Below, in pieces: positions 8,011-14,726 of a stretch of DNA of 64,000 nucleotides (position 1 is the first letter of the stretch; every line of letters starts with the position of its first letter). The notes under the pieces are model-generated. The model saw only the letters and a program-made list of their open reading frames with translations. It was not told where the DNA came from and searched no databases. The translations under genes and the position numbers were made by a program. Source of the DNA: Acidovorax sp. A1169 (GTDB lineage: Bacteria > Pseudomonadota > Gammaproteobacteria > Burkholderiales > Burkholderiaceae_C); NCBI RefSeq assembly GCF_030704685.1, contig NZ_JAUZDX010000018.1, positions 88,362 to 152,361 on the forward strand. The letters run 5' to 3'.

Positions 8011-8943
8011 TCAGCCCAAGGCCGTGTCCAGCACCATCATGATGACAAAGCCCAGCATCAGCCCGCCGGTCGCCCAGGCTTCGTGGCCCTTGCGGTGGGA
8101 TTCAGGGATGATCTCGTGGCTGATCACGAACAGCATGGCGCCGGCGGCAAAGCCCAGGCCCCAGGGCAGGAGGCTTGCCGAGTAGCTGACCACGGCAGCA
8201 CCCATCACCGCGCCGATGGGCTCCACCAGGCCCGAGGCCATGCCCAGCCCCACGGCCAGCCAGCGCTTGTAGCCGGCGGCCAGCAGCGCCACGGCCACCA
8301 CCAGGCCCTCGGGCACATCCTGGATGGCGATGCCCGTGGCCAGGGCGCCGGCCCGCATGGTGTCGCCGCTCGCATAGCCCACGCCGATGGCCAGGCCCTC
8401 GGGCAGGTTGTGCAGGGCAATGGCGAACACGAAGAGCCAGGTACGCCGCAAGGTGCGCGAGGTCTGGCCCTCCACGCCCTTGATGAAGTGCTCGTGCGGC
8501 AGCAGGCGCTCCATCAGCAGCAGCACCAGCGCACCCAGCAAAATGGCAGCGCCCATGGTGCCACCCGCCTCCCAGGCCCCTGCCCCGGCGGCGCGCGAGG
8601 CATGGATGCCCGGGATGATGAGCGAGAACGAGCAGGCCGCGAGCATCACCCCGGCGCCAAAGCCGAACATCGTGTCCTGCGTGCGCTCGGAGATGCGCTG
8701 CGACAGCATCACCGGCAAGGTGCCCAGGGCCGTGGCCAGGGCGGCAGCGCTGCCGCCCAGCAGTGCCGACAGTACCACCGGCTGGCCCGCGATCCACTGC
8801 CAGATCTGCCAGGTGCCGACCACGCCCCCGGTCACCACGATGGCCAGCCCGATCCACTGGCGCCAGTGCAAAGGCTGGCGGGGCGTCTCGGTCAGGCGGC
8901 TGGGCAGCGCGGCGTTGTCGGGTGATGGCGAGGGAACGGGCAT
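8011..8943 (-). CDS. ZIP-family divalent metal transporter
   Basis: About 310 residues, eight predicted membrane spans. The diagnostic ZIP motifs are present: HNLPEG in TM4 (about residue 180), a second QDVPEG about 30 residues on in TM5, and SHEIIPE near the C-terminus. An upstream in-frame ATG at 8964 would add seven residues; 8943 is preferred because GGAG lies eight bases before it. It is the third gene of a minus-strand unit after an OrfX-like gene and the superoxide dismutase. With a Fur-type box ahead of the unit, manganese or zinc uptake to supply Mn-SOD during iron shortage is a reasonable inference. The 57-base gap to the dismutase supports cotranscription. Confidence 0.87.
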   Translation of the reverse strand: MPVPSPSPDNAALPSRLTETPRQPLHWRQWIGLAIVVTGGVVGTWQIWQWIAGQPVVLSALLGGSAAALATALGTLPVMLSQRISERTQDTMFGFGAGVMLAACSFSLIIPGIHASRAAGAGAWEAGGTMGAAILLGALVLLLMERLLPHEHFIKGVEGQTSRTLRRTWLFVFAIALHNLPEGLAIGVGYASGDTMRAGALATGIAIQDVPEGLVVAVALLAAGYKRWLAVGLGMASGLVEPIGAVMGAAVVSYSASLLPWGLGFAAGAMLFVISHEIIPESHRKGHEAWATGGLMLGFVIMMVLDTALG

Positions 8944-9000
8944 GGTGTCGGCTCCGGAAGGCATCTGTTCAGGGTGCGAGGCACAGCAGTGCGGATCGAT

Positions 9001-9624
9001 TCAGCCGCGCGCCAGGGCGTAGCGGCGTGCCACCTCGGCCCAGTCCACCACGTTATAGAACGCCGCGATGTACTCGGGGCGGCGATTTTGGTACTGCAGG
9101 TAGTAGGCGTGTTCCCACACGTCCAGGCCCAGGATGGGGGTGTTGCCCGACAGCAGGCCGGCCATCAGCGGGCTGTCCTGGTTGCCCGAGCTCTCCACCA
9201 CCAGCTTGCCGGCACTGGTCACCGACAGCCAGGCCCAGCCGCTGCCAAAGCGCGTGAGCGCCGCCTTGGTGAAGGCGTCCTTGAACGCATCGAAGCCGCC
9301 CAGCTCGGTGGCAATGGCCGCCGCCAGCTCGCCCTGCGGCTGGCCGCCGCCCGTGGGGGACATCACGGCCCAGAACAGGCTGTGGTTGGCATGGCCGCCG
9401 CCGTTGTTGCGCACGGGGCCCTGCAGGTTCTCGGGCAGTTGCACCAGGCCGGCCACCAGCTCATCGATCGGCAGGCCGGCATGGGGCGTGCCTTCCAGCG
9501 CTGCGTTCAGGTTGTTGATGTAGGTCTGGTGGTGCTTGGTGTGGTGGATCTCCATCGTGCGGGCATCGATGTGGGGTTCCAGCGCATCGTAGGCATAGGG
9601 CAAAGCGGGCAGCGAATAGGGCAT
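9001..9624 (-). CDS. sodA: Superoxide dismutase, Mn-type of the Fe/Mn family
   Basis: 207 residues, full length. Converts superoxide to oxygen and hydrogen peroxide in the cytoplasm. Metal ligands are visible as His27 (MEIHHTKHH), His81 (GGGHANHSLFW), Asp168 and His172 (LDVWEHAYY). Gly76-Gly77 before the second ligand and Gln149 in NQDSPL are the residues usually used to call the manganese type, as opposed to the AAQ/Gln69 pattern of the iron enzyme; cambialistic use cannot be ruled out. It lies between the OrfX-like gene and a ZIP transporter, downstream of a Fur-box-like site, an arrangement similar to the Pseudomonas fumC-orfX-sodA unit. Confidence 0.93.
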   Translation of the reverse strand: MPYSLPALPYAYDALEPHIDARTMEIHHTKHHQTYINNLNAALEGTPHAGLPIDELVAGLVQLPENLQGPVRNNGGGHANHSLFWAVMSPTGGGQPQGELAAAIATELGGFDAFKDAFTKAALTRFGSGWAWLSVTSAGKLVVESSGNQDSPLMAGLLSGNTPILGLDVWEHAYYLQYQNRRPEYIAAFYNVVDWAEVARRYALARG

Positions 9625-9659
9625 GGGTTCCTTTCAGGGTGGGGAGAAGAAGAAAAAAC

Positions 9660-10160
9660 TCAGTGGGCCGCGCCCTGCAGCACGCCCGAAGCAGCGGCCA
9701 GCACGGCGGTGATGTCGGGGTGCGCGCCATGCGCCTGCACATGGCGCACCAAGGCGGCGTGGGTTTCACGGCTGTGGCGCCACGCGGCCTGCTGCAACGC
9801 AGTGCCCCGGCTGCCATCGGCCATCAGGCCCAGCAGCGTGGCGTGTACGCTGCACAGCAGCTGCTCACACGCCTCCAGTGCGCCCGCCTCGACCTGCAGG
9901 TCAGCGAGGTTCAGGTGCGAGACCACCAGGGCGGCAATGCAGTCGTCCTCGCGGCCGGCCGGGGGGTCCTGGGCGATGCGCAAGGCAATGACCAGCGCCT
10001 GCTGCTTGTAGGCCAGCGCCATCACGGGCTGGTCCATGCGCAGGGCGGCATTGGCGCGCTGCAGCGTGCGCTCCCAATGGGCCAGCGTGGCGGGCTCGGG
10101 CGCCAGGGCGTCCCGGGCAGCGGCTGCGGTGGAAGAAATGGATGCGGTACGCGGGCCCAT
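9660..10160 (-). CDS. OrfX-like protein of the sodA operon
   Basis: A soluble 166-residue protein rich in Ala and helices, with 'RANAALRMDQPVMALAYKQQALVIALRIAQ' in the middle, which looks like a TPR-type helical pair. No enzymatic motif is seen. Start at 10160 is chosen because AGGAG lies seven bases upstream; the frame is open to 10217 but without a binding site. It is the first gene after a Fur-box-like sequence and precedes sodA by 35 bases. In Pseudomonas a small protein of unknown function (orfX) occupies the same place between fumC and sodA; whether they are true homologues needs alignment. Confidence 0.7.
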   Translation of the reverse strand: MGPRTASISSTAAAARDALAPEPATLAHWERTLQRANAALRMDQPVMALAYKQQALVIALRIAQDPPAGREDDCIAALVVSHLNLADLQVEAGALEACEQLLCSVHATLLGLMADGSRGTALQQAAWRHSRETHAALVRHVQAHGAHPDITAVLAAASGVLQGAAH

Positions 10161-10221
10161 GGCAATGCTCCTGGTGGGAGCCTTTTGCGGTGGACGGGGC
10201 GTAGCGTACTCAGGCAATTAA

Positions 10222-10240
10222 AATGATATGCATTCTCATT
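10222..10240 (-). promoter_or_regulatory. Fur-box-like site upstream of the OrfX-sodA-ZIP operon
   Basis: On the minus strand the 19 bases read AATGAGAATGCATATCATT. Against the Fur core TGATAATNATTATCA it matches at 11 of 14 defined positions. It is 62 bases upstream of the OrfX-like start, within promoter distance. Iron-Fur repression of this operon would mean that Mn-SOD and metal import come on when iron is scarce. Confidence 0.65.
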
Positions 10241-10345
10241 CGTATTGTCTAGTGAGGGGGTTTGTGGCGGGCCCGCTTCTCGGAATGTGGCAATGGCGTG
10301 CTGCGCCCGTTGTAAATTGTCCACCCATGGCATAGATCGGGCACC

Positions 10346-10436
10346 ATGCAATCACTGGTTTCCAATCTCCATCGCTACCAAGCCATTTTGTTCGACATGA
10401 ACGAAACGTTCATGTTCGGTGGCGGCCGCCTGGGCC
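10346..10436 (+). pseudogene. 5' fragment of a HAD-family hydrolase gene
   Basis: About 30 codons that read as the start of a HAD hydrolase: 'YQAILFDMNETFMF' with the DxN/D nucleophile region at about residues 14-22, then 'GGGRLGP'. The match stops exactly where the 19-bp terminal inverted repeat of the element at 10436 begins. The rest of a HAD domain is not found downstream, so the gene has lost most of its length and cannot be functional. Continuing the frame to 10543 only reads through the element. Confidence 0.7.
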
Positions 10437-10589
10437 CGAGGCTGTGTGAAAACGCGCTTTACGCCCTTGACTTGCCAGCCGAATCAAAAATCGACCGCTC
10501 AGATCGGCCTACAACGCACGATGTCGATGCGAGCAATGGTTGAAGTACCCCCGCGAAATTCGTCTATCGACGTTTTCACACAACCTCGG
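10436..10589. mobile_element. 154-bp inverted-repeat element (IS remnant or MITE) interrupting a HAD gene
   Basis: The left end reads CCGAGGCTGTGTGAAAACG (10436-10454) and the right end its reverse complement with one mismatch (10571-10589). TGTGTGAAAACG-type ends occur in several transposase families. The interior of about 115 bases has no coding capacity. I cannot see a clear target duplication. Most likely a non-autonomous or internally deleted element. Confidence 0.6.
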
Positions 10590-10607
10590 CCGATAGCGGA
10601 AGTCTAG

Positions 10608-10766
10608 TGTCCTGTCCCGTACATAAATGCCAATAAAACCGCGTCTTTCACGCCAGGGCCGCGTTGCAAATCCTCGCGATAGCTACGGCTATCGTGAGGA
10701 TTTGCGCCTTGCCCTGGCGCGAAATCCGTCGGCTTTATTTTTGGCATCTATTTGCGGGACAGAACA
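10608..10766. mobile_element. 159-bp MITE with CTAG target duplication
   Basis: Ends TGTCCTGTCCCG (left) and CGGGACAGAACA (right) are near-perfect inverted repeats, and both outer flanks are CTAG (10604-10607 and 10767-10770). Similarity of the arms continues inwards (ATGCCAATAAA against TTTATTTTTGGCAT), and the centre is a second long palindrome around GCGATAGC-TACG-GCTATCG. The whole unit could fold into one hairpin. CTAG duplications are typical of IS5-group transposases, so an IS5-type parent is inferred. No protein is encoded. Confidence 0.78.
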
Positions 10767-10770
10767 CTAG

Positions 10771-11304
10771 CCCACAGCCCCACTGTTCCTGCACGATGGT
10801 TGAGCCGGCCATCTGCCGCTCTCTGCTCACGGTGCCGAACTCTGTGTCCACTGTGCGGAGCTGGCTGTCCAGGAGAGCCGAAACACACACCTCTCAGCTT
10901 TGCTTCATTGATAGCTGTCGCTGAAGCGATACTCAAAAAAAACGGCTTCGCTGAACAACTCTGTCGGTGCGCACACGCACAGGCAGTCCGCACAAAGCGA
11001 TCTGCCTTGCTGCTAAGGCCGATGCAATCTTGAGCTGTCAATTTTCGGTCGGCGGCAACACTTCCATCGACATCACGGTTGCCGGCGCGGACGCCGAATG
11101 GCCCAGATTTCTTCCAATGTGCCGATTGCGGGGTGACCACCCAACGACTGCTTGGAACTCTCACCAGCGCTACGTTGGGGGGAGACAACCAATGGCCAAT
11201 GCGGGATTGGCATCGGATCAATCCGGCACCGGCTCCCACATTTTGACTTTCGAGGCAGCCCCCCGGCTGCATAAGTCAAACTGTCTGTGCAGCCTAAGAA
11301 CGTG
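10771..11304. other. 534-base stretch without a recognisable gene
   Basis: Beyond the MITE there is no reading frame with a recognisable product on either strand. The longest open frame on the minus strand (about 174 codons) runs through the MITE end and has no domain-like pattern. Base composition is lower in GC than the neighbouring genes. Together with the truncated HAD gene and two elements, this is best read as decayed DNA. Confidence 0.5.
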
Positions 11305-12240
11305 TTACTTCATATGCTTGTCGAGAAACGCCCGGATGACTGGGCCGATTTCTTCCCCATGGGTTTCAAGCGCCAGGTGGCCAGTGTCATAGAAGCGCAC
11401 ATCGGCGTTCGGGATGTCTCGTTTCCAGGCTTCAGCACCTGCCGGCAGAAAGAACGGATCGTTCTTGCCCCAGACCGCCAGCAATGGTGGCTGGTGCTTT
11501 CGGAAGTAGGTCTGGAATTCAGGGTACTTGGCCACGTTGGAGGCATAGTCCAGCAGCAGGTCCAGCTGTATCGCGGCATTGCCAGGGCGCGCGACAAGCA
11601 TGCTCTCCAGCGCGATGGCGTCGGGAGCGACCAGGCTCTCATCGCGGACGCCTTCGAGGTACTGCCACTTGATGGAGCCTGGCGTGGGGAAGTCGTGCAG
11701 CGCTTCGCGGTTGGCCTTCGTCGGCTCCTTCCAATACTTCTGAATGGGCGCCCATCCTTGTCCCAGGCCCTCTTCGTAGGCGTTGCCATTCTGGGAAACG
11801 ATAGCCCTAACGCGTGAAGGGTGGGCCACTGCCATGCGCCACCCCACCGGCGCGCCGTAGTCAAAGACCTGCATCGCATAGCGATCGAGTTTGAGCTGCT
11901 CCGTGAACTGCGTCATGGTCTTGGCGAGCTGATCGAACGTGTAGTCGTACTTTCCCCGCTCGGGTGCCTCCGTAAAGCCAAAGCCCGGCAGGTCCGGTGC
12001 GATGACGTGGTACTTGTCCGCGAGCTTCGGAATGAGGTCGCGGTACATGAACGAGGAAGCAGCGAAGCCGTGCAGCAGCAGCACCGTCGGGGCATTGCGG
12101 TTGCCCGCCTCGCGATAGAACACCTTCACCTCACCGACCTGCTCGAACCGATGGTGCACCTGTAGGTCTGCTGCCTGTGCTCCACAGGCCAGCGCTATTG
12201 CTGCCAGGCCCACGGCGGCGTTCGAATTGTGAGAAGTCAT
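11305..12240 (-). CDS. Exported alpha/beta hydrolase, epoxide-hydrolase-like
   Basis: 311 residues. A signal peptide (to about residue 23, AQA-A) predicts export. The fold is shown by 'VLLLHGFAASSFMY' with the HG oxyanion motif, 'VIAPDLPGFGFTEAP', the nucleophile elbow 'VFDYGAPVGWRMA' with an aspartate in the elbow (as in epoxide hydrolases and haloalkane dehalogenases rather than serine esterases), and a C-terminal 'DTGHLALETHGEE' supplying the histidine. The substrate is unknown. It is transcribed divergently from a CGNR regulator with 96 bases between, holding a strong palindrome, so it is the probable target of that regulator. Confidence 0.85.
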   Translation of the reverse strand: MTSHNSNAAVGLAAIALACGAQAADLQVHHRFEQVGEVKVFYREAGNRNAPTVLLLHGFAASSFMYRDLIPKLADKYHVIAPDLPGFGFTEAPERGKYDYTFDQLAKTMTQFTEQLKLDRYAMQVFDYGAPVGWRMAVAHPSRVRAIVSQNGNAYEEGLGQGWAPIQKYWKEPTKANREALHDFPTPGSIKWQYLEGVRDESLVAPDAIALESMLVARPGNAAIQLDLLLDYASNVAKYPEFQTYFRKHQPPLLAVWGKNDPFFLPAGAEAWKRDIPNADVRFYDTGHLALETHGEEIGPVIRAFLDKHMK

Positions 12241-12280
12241 GATGCGATTCCTTTGTAACCTGTAAAAAGAGAACTTAGAG

Positions 12281-12301
12281 GTTACATAAAATTCATGTAA
12301 C
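12281..12301. promoter_or_regulatory. GTTACAT/ATGTAAC operator between hydrolase and CGNR regulator
   Basis: A perfect inverted repeat with arms GTTACAT (12281-12287) and ATGTAAC (12295-12301) separated by seven bases. Another GTTACAT lies at 12323-12329 and a GTAAC half at about 12255-12259. The spacing places these sites over both divergent promoters, so one repressor could control both genes. The CGNR protein next door is the obvious candidate. Confidence 0.65.
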
Positions 12302-12336
12302 TGGTCAAGTAGTTTTTTATAAGTTACATTGACGGC

Positions 12337-12921
12337 ATGCCAGAAAGTCCTTCCAGCCAGCCATGCCCCCTGTTCGTGGGCGACAACCTTGCACTCGACT
12401 TCATCAATACGCAGTACGGGGTGGGGGCTTCATACCGTGAGTGCTTTGTCGACGACGCCAGCGTGGTGGCGTGGCTGAAACTGGCCCAGGTCCTGCCTGA
12501 CGATTTCCATGGTGCGCCAAGGGGGCTGCTGAAACTCGCACTGGAACTGCGTGCGAGCGCCCAGTCAATGTTGAACGCAGCCAAGTCGGACGGAGAAGCC
12601 GCCGTGGATGTGGTGAACCTGGTGTTGGAAGCGGGCCGCGTTGCGAAGGAACTGGAGTGGGATGGCGCCAGCAAGTCCTTCCGGGTGGTGACACAGCGTC
12701 GGCATGACGATGCTGCAAGCCTGCTCGAGCCTGTCGCTCAAGGGCTCGTGGGGCTACTGACAGACACGCAACTTGAACTGGTGCGGCAGTGTGAGGCCCA
12801 TGACTGCACGCTGTTTTTCCACGATCTGACAAAGTCACGCCGCCGGCGCTGGTGCAGCATGGCTGCATGCGGGAACCGCATGAAAGTAGCAGCCTTCCGC
12901 GCCCGAAAGAAGGCAGAGTAA
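12337..12921 (+). CDS. ABATE/CGNR zinc-finger transcriptional regulator
   Basis: 194 residues. The N-terminal part ('GDNLALDFINTQYG', about residues 14-27) is the ABATE sensor signature, and the C-terminal 45 residues hold the CGNR zinc finger: Cys in 'AHDCTLFFHDLTKSRRRRWCS' followed by 'MAACGNRMKVAAFRARKK'. The family is thought to bind DNA through the CGNR motif and sense small molecules. It faces the exported hydrolase across the GTTACAT operator and very likely represses it and itself. The start is ten bases after the last half-site. Confidence 0.88.
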   Translation: MPESPSSQPCPLFVGDNLALDFINTQYGVGASYRECFVDDASVVAWLKLAQVLPDDFHGAPRGLLKLALELRASAQSMLNAAKSDGEAAVDVVNLVLEAGRVAKELEWDGASKSFRVVTQRRHDDAASLLEPVAQGLVGLLTDTQLELVRQCEAHDCTLFFHDLTKSRRRRWCSMAACGNRMKVAAFRARKKAE

Positions 12922-12934
12922 TCCTCCACGCAAT

Positions 12935-13043
12935 GTAGACCCGTCGCGAGGCCTATGCCTGCGCCAGCCAGGGCCGGATCGAAGCGGACCTGAACCAGCG
13001 CATCGAAACCATCCTGCGTGCGCGGAACAACCCTTTCAACTGA
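12935..13043 (+). pseudogene. 3' remnant of an unidentified gene
   Basis: About 33 codons in one frame ending ... EADLNQRIETILRARN followed by NPFN and a TGA at 13041. Codon use is like that of real genes of this organism, but there is no start signal and the upstream sequence is the end of the CGNR gene. It reads like the surviving C-terminus of a deleted gene. I cannot name the family. Confidence 0.35.
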
Positions 13044-13066
13044 CCGGAGGTAGCGAGGGCTGGCAG

Positions 13067-13501
13067 GTGGTCTGGTGGCAGGGTACGGCCGGTTCCCCGC
13101 CGGCCCAAAAAGGGCCAGTATCGGACGGAGCTCCACCACCCGCCCTGCCTGCCGCACCCATCAAACGCTTCTACGTCGTTGCCTCGGTCCCCCTGCTGCT
13201 GGCGGCGTTGATTCCCATTGCGGCCTCGCTCTACCTGGCGCAGCGCAAGGCCCGGGATGACCAAGTCACCTCCCTGACCTCGCTGGCGGACGAGGTGCTG
13301 CGCCGGGGCATCGCCTCGCGCCAGCAACTGGTGGCGGCGCAGAAGCTGGGGCTGGACCTGATCGCCCAGGGCGTGGAAACCCAGTTCCAGGCCGACTTCC
13401 TGCGCGAGCGCGGGGTGCGCCATGCGCAGGGCTGGCTGTTTGCCAAGGCCATGCCGCTGGCCGAACTGCTGGCGGGGCTCAAGGCCCAGGCGGGTCGATA
13501 G
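13067..13501 (+). pseudogene. Internally deleted CSS-motif/EAL phosphodiesterase
   Basis: The 144-codon frame joins two ends of a much longer protein. The first part, 'RFYVVASVPLLLAALIPIAASL' in two adjoining pieces, is the first membrane segment and start of the periplasmic sensor of CSS-motif c-di-GMP phosphodiesterases. The second part, 'KLGLDLIAQGVETQFQADFL' then 'GVRHAQGWLFAKAMP', is the last strand and helix of an EAL domain. The join is in frame near residue 90. Everything between, including the EAL motif and metal ligands, is missing, so it cannot be catalytic. A product could still be made and inserted in the membrane. Confidence 0.72.
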
Positions 13502-13507
13502 ACCGGC

Positions 13508-14161
13508 TCAGGCGCCTTTTCCCCTCTTTTCCGCTGGCGGCAGCACGCTGACGCACACCCGCTGCAGGGCGGCGATGGCCGCATCGCGTGCGCCCGGGTG
13601 CCCATCGACCGGGTGGCGTGCCAGCCATCTGGCCAATTCGTTGATGGCGCCGTTCAGGGCGGAGGCGCAGGCATCCACCTCCAGGGCCGCCAGCCCCGTG
13701 GGTGCCAGGATCTCCGCGACCACGGCATGCAGCTGCTGGTAGCCATGGCGCCCGTCGAGCTCCGCCCAGGCTTGGGCGCCGAGCACCGAGGGGCCGTCGA
13801 TCAACAGCACCTGGCGCGGGCCAGGGTGGGAGACGGCATCGATCCAGGCCAGGGCGCCTGCTAGGAGCTGGTCCGCAGGAGCGGCCTGGCCATCGGCCGC
13901 CGCGCTGATGGCGGTGCTGAGGTCGGCATGCACGGCCTCGCACACCGCAACGAACAGATCCTTCTTGTCGCGAAAGTGGTGGTACAGCGCGCCCCGCGTG
14001 AGGCCCGTGGCCACCAGCAGGGCCTCGGTCGAGGTGGCGGCATAGCCGTCCCGCTCGAACAAGGCGCGCGCCGCTGCGATGAGCCGGGTGCGTGATTGGG
14101 CGCCCTGCTCCAGCCGCCGGTTGCCCGCAGCGGGGGTGGGAATAGGCTTTCCTATTGACAT
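13508..14161 (-). CDS. TetR/AcrR-family repressor
   Basis: 217 residues. The TetR_N helix-turn-helix is at about residues 24-70 ('RLIAAARALFERDGYAATST', then 'GLTRGALYHHFRDKKDLF'). The C-terminal ligand domain resembles the TetR_C groups annotated in proteobacterial stress regulators. It is divergent from a VOC-family protein, with 79 bases between the starts that contain two palindromes overlapping the promoter area. No ribosome binding site is evident before the ATG at 14161, so the gene may be read from a leaderless or weakly translated message. Confidence 0.9.
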   Translation of the reverse strand: MSIGKPIPTPAAGNRRLEQGAQSRTRLIAAARALFERDGYAATSTEALLVATGLTRGALYHHFRDKKDLFVAVCEAVHADLSTAISAAADGQAAPADQLLAGALAWIDAVSHPGPRQVLLIDGPSVLGAQAWAELDGRHGYQQLHAVVAEILAPTGLAALEVDACASALNGAINELARWLARHPVDGHPGARDAAIAALQRVCVSVLPPAEKRGKGA

Positions 14162-14208
14162 ACAGACTGTACGTATCTATATTTTATCGAACATACAGAC
14201 AGTATGTA
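14158..14208. promoter_or_regulatory. Probable TetR operators
   Basis: Two related sequences sit between the divergent starts: ACATACAGACTGTACGTA around 14159-14176, containing the palindrome TACAGACTGTA, and ACATACAGACAGTATGTA at 14191-14208, with ACATAC/GTATGT arms. Both share ACATACAGAC. The first overlaps the TetR start codon, the second lies 33 bases before the VOC start. Confidence 0.6.
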
Positions 14209-14240
14209 CCCAGTGTTCATTGGATGCAACAGGAGCCCCC

Positions 14241-14687
14241 ATGCCAACCACCTCCCCTGCCACCCTTTCGCAACTGACCTCGGCCTACCCCCTGGTCACC
14301 ACCGGCACCGTGCAGGCCTCGCGCGATTTCTTCGTGCAGCACCTGGGCTTCGAGGTGGTGTTCGAGGCCTCGTGGTTCGTGCTGCTGTCGCGCGGCAGCA
14401 CCGAAGGCGGCTCCACGTCCATCGCCTTCATGGCGCCCGACCACCCCTCGCGCCCGCCGGGCCCCGAGGTCTTCAGCGGCCAGGGCCTGTTGCTGACCCT
14501 ACAGGTGGAAGATGCCCGCCGCGAAGAGGCCCGCCTGCGTGCGGCCGGCGTGGAGATCGCCTACGCCGTGCAGCACGAGCCCTGGGGCCAGGTGCGCTTT
14601 CAGGTGCGCGACCCTTCGGGCCTGGTGCTCGACATCGTGGAGCAGGCCGAGCCCGCGCCTGGCTTCTGGGATGCCTACGTGAAGTGA
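14241..14687 (+). CDS. VOC-family (glyoxalase/bleomycin-resistance-like) protein
   Basis: 148 residues forming two beta-alpha-beta-beta-beta units. The first is 'LVTTGTVQASRDFFVQHLGF' then 'VVFEASWFVLLSR'; the second runs through 'LLLTLQVEDARREEARLRAA' to 'FQVRDPSGLVLDIVEQ' with the typical final Glu/Gln. These proteins bind metals and act as lyases, dioxygenases or antibiotic-binding proteins; function cannot be chosen from sequence. AGGAG at 14231-14235 fixes the start. It is the divergent partner, and likely target, of the TetR repressor. Confidence 0.85.
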   Translation: MPTTSPATLSQLTSAYPLVTTGTVQASRDFFVQHLGFEVVFEASWFVLLSRGSTEGGSTSIAFMAPDHPSRPPGPEVFSGQGLLLTLQVEDARREEARLRAAGVEIAYAVQHEPWGQVRFQVRDPSGLVLDIVEQAEPAPGFWDAYVK

Positions 14688-14726
14688 CATCACGGGCACC
14701 CGCCGCCCCGCCCGCGGCCAGTCCGG

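Noticed and set aside
10748..11272. 174-codon minus-strand frame in the decayed region
   Set aside because: It starts without a site, ends within the MITE and has no domain-like pattern or matching codon bias.
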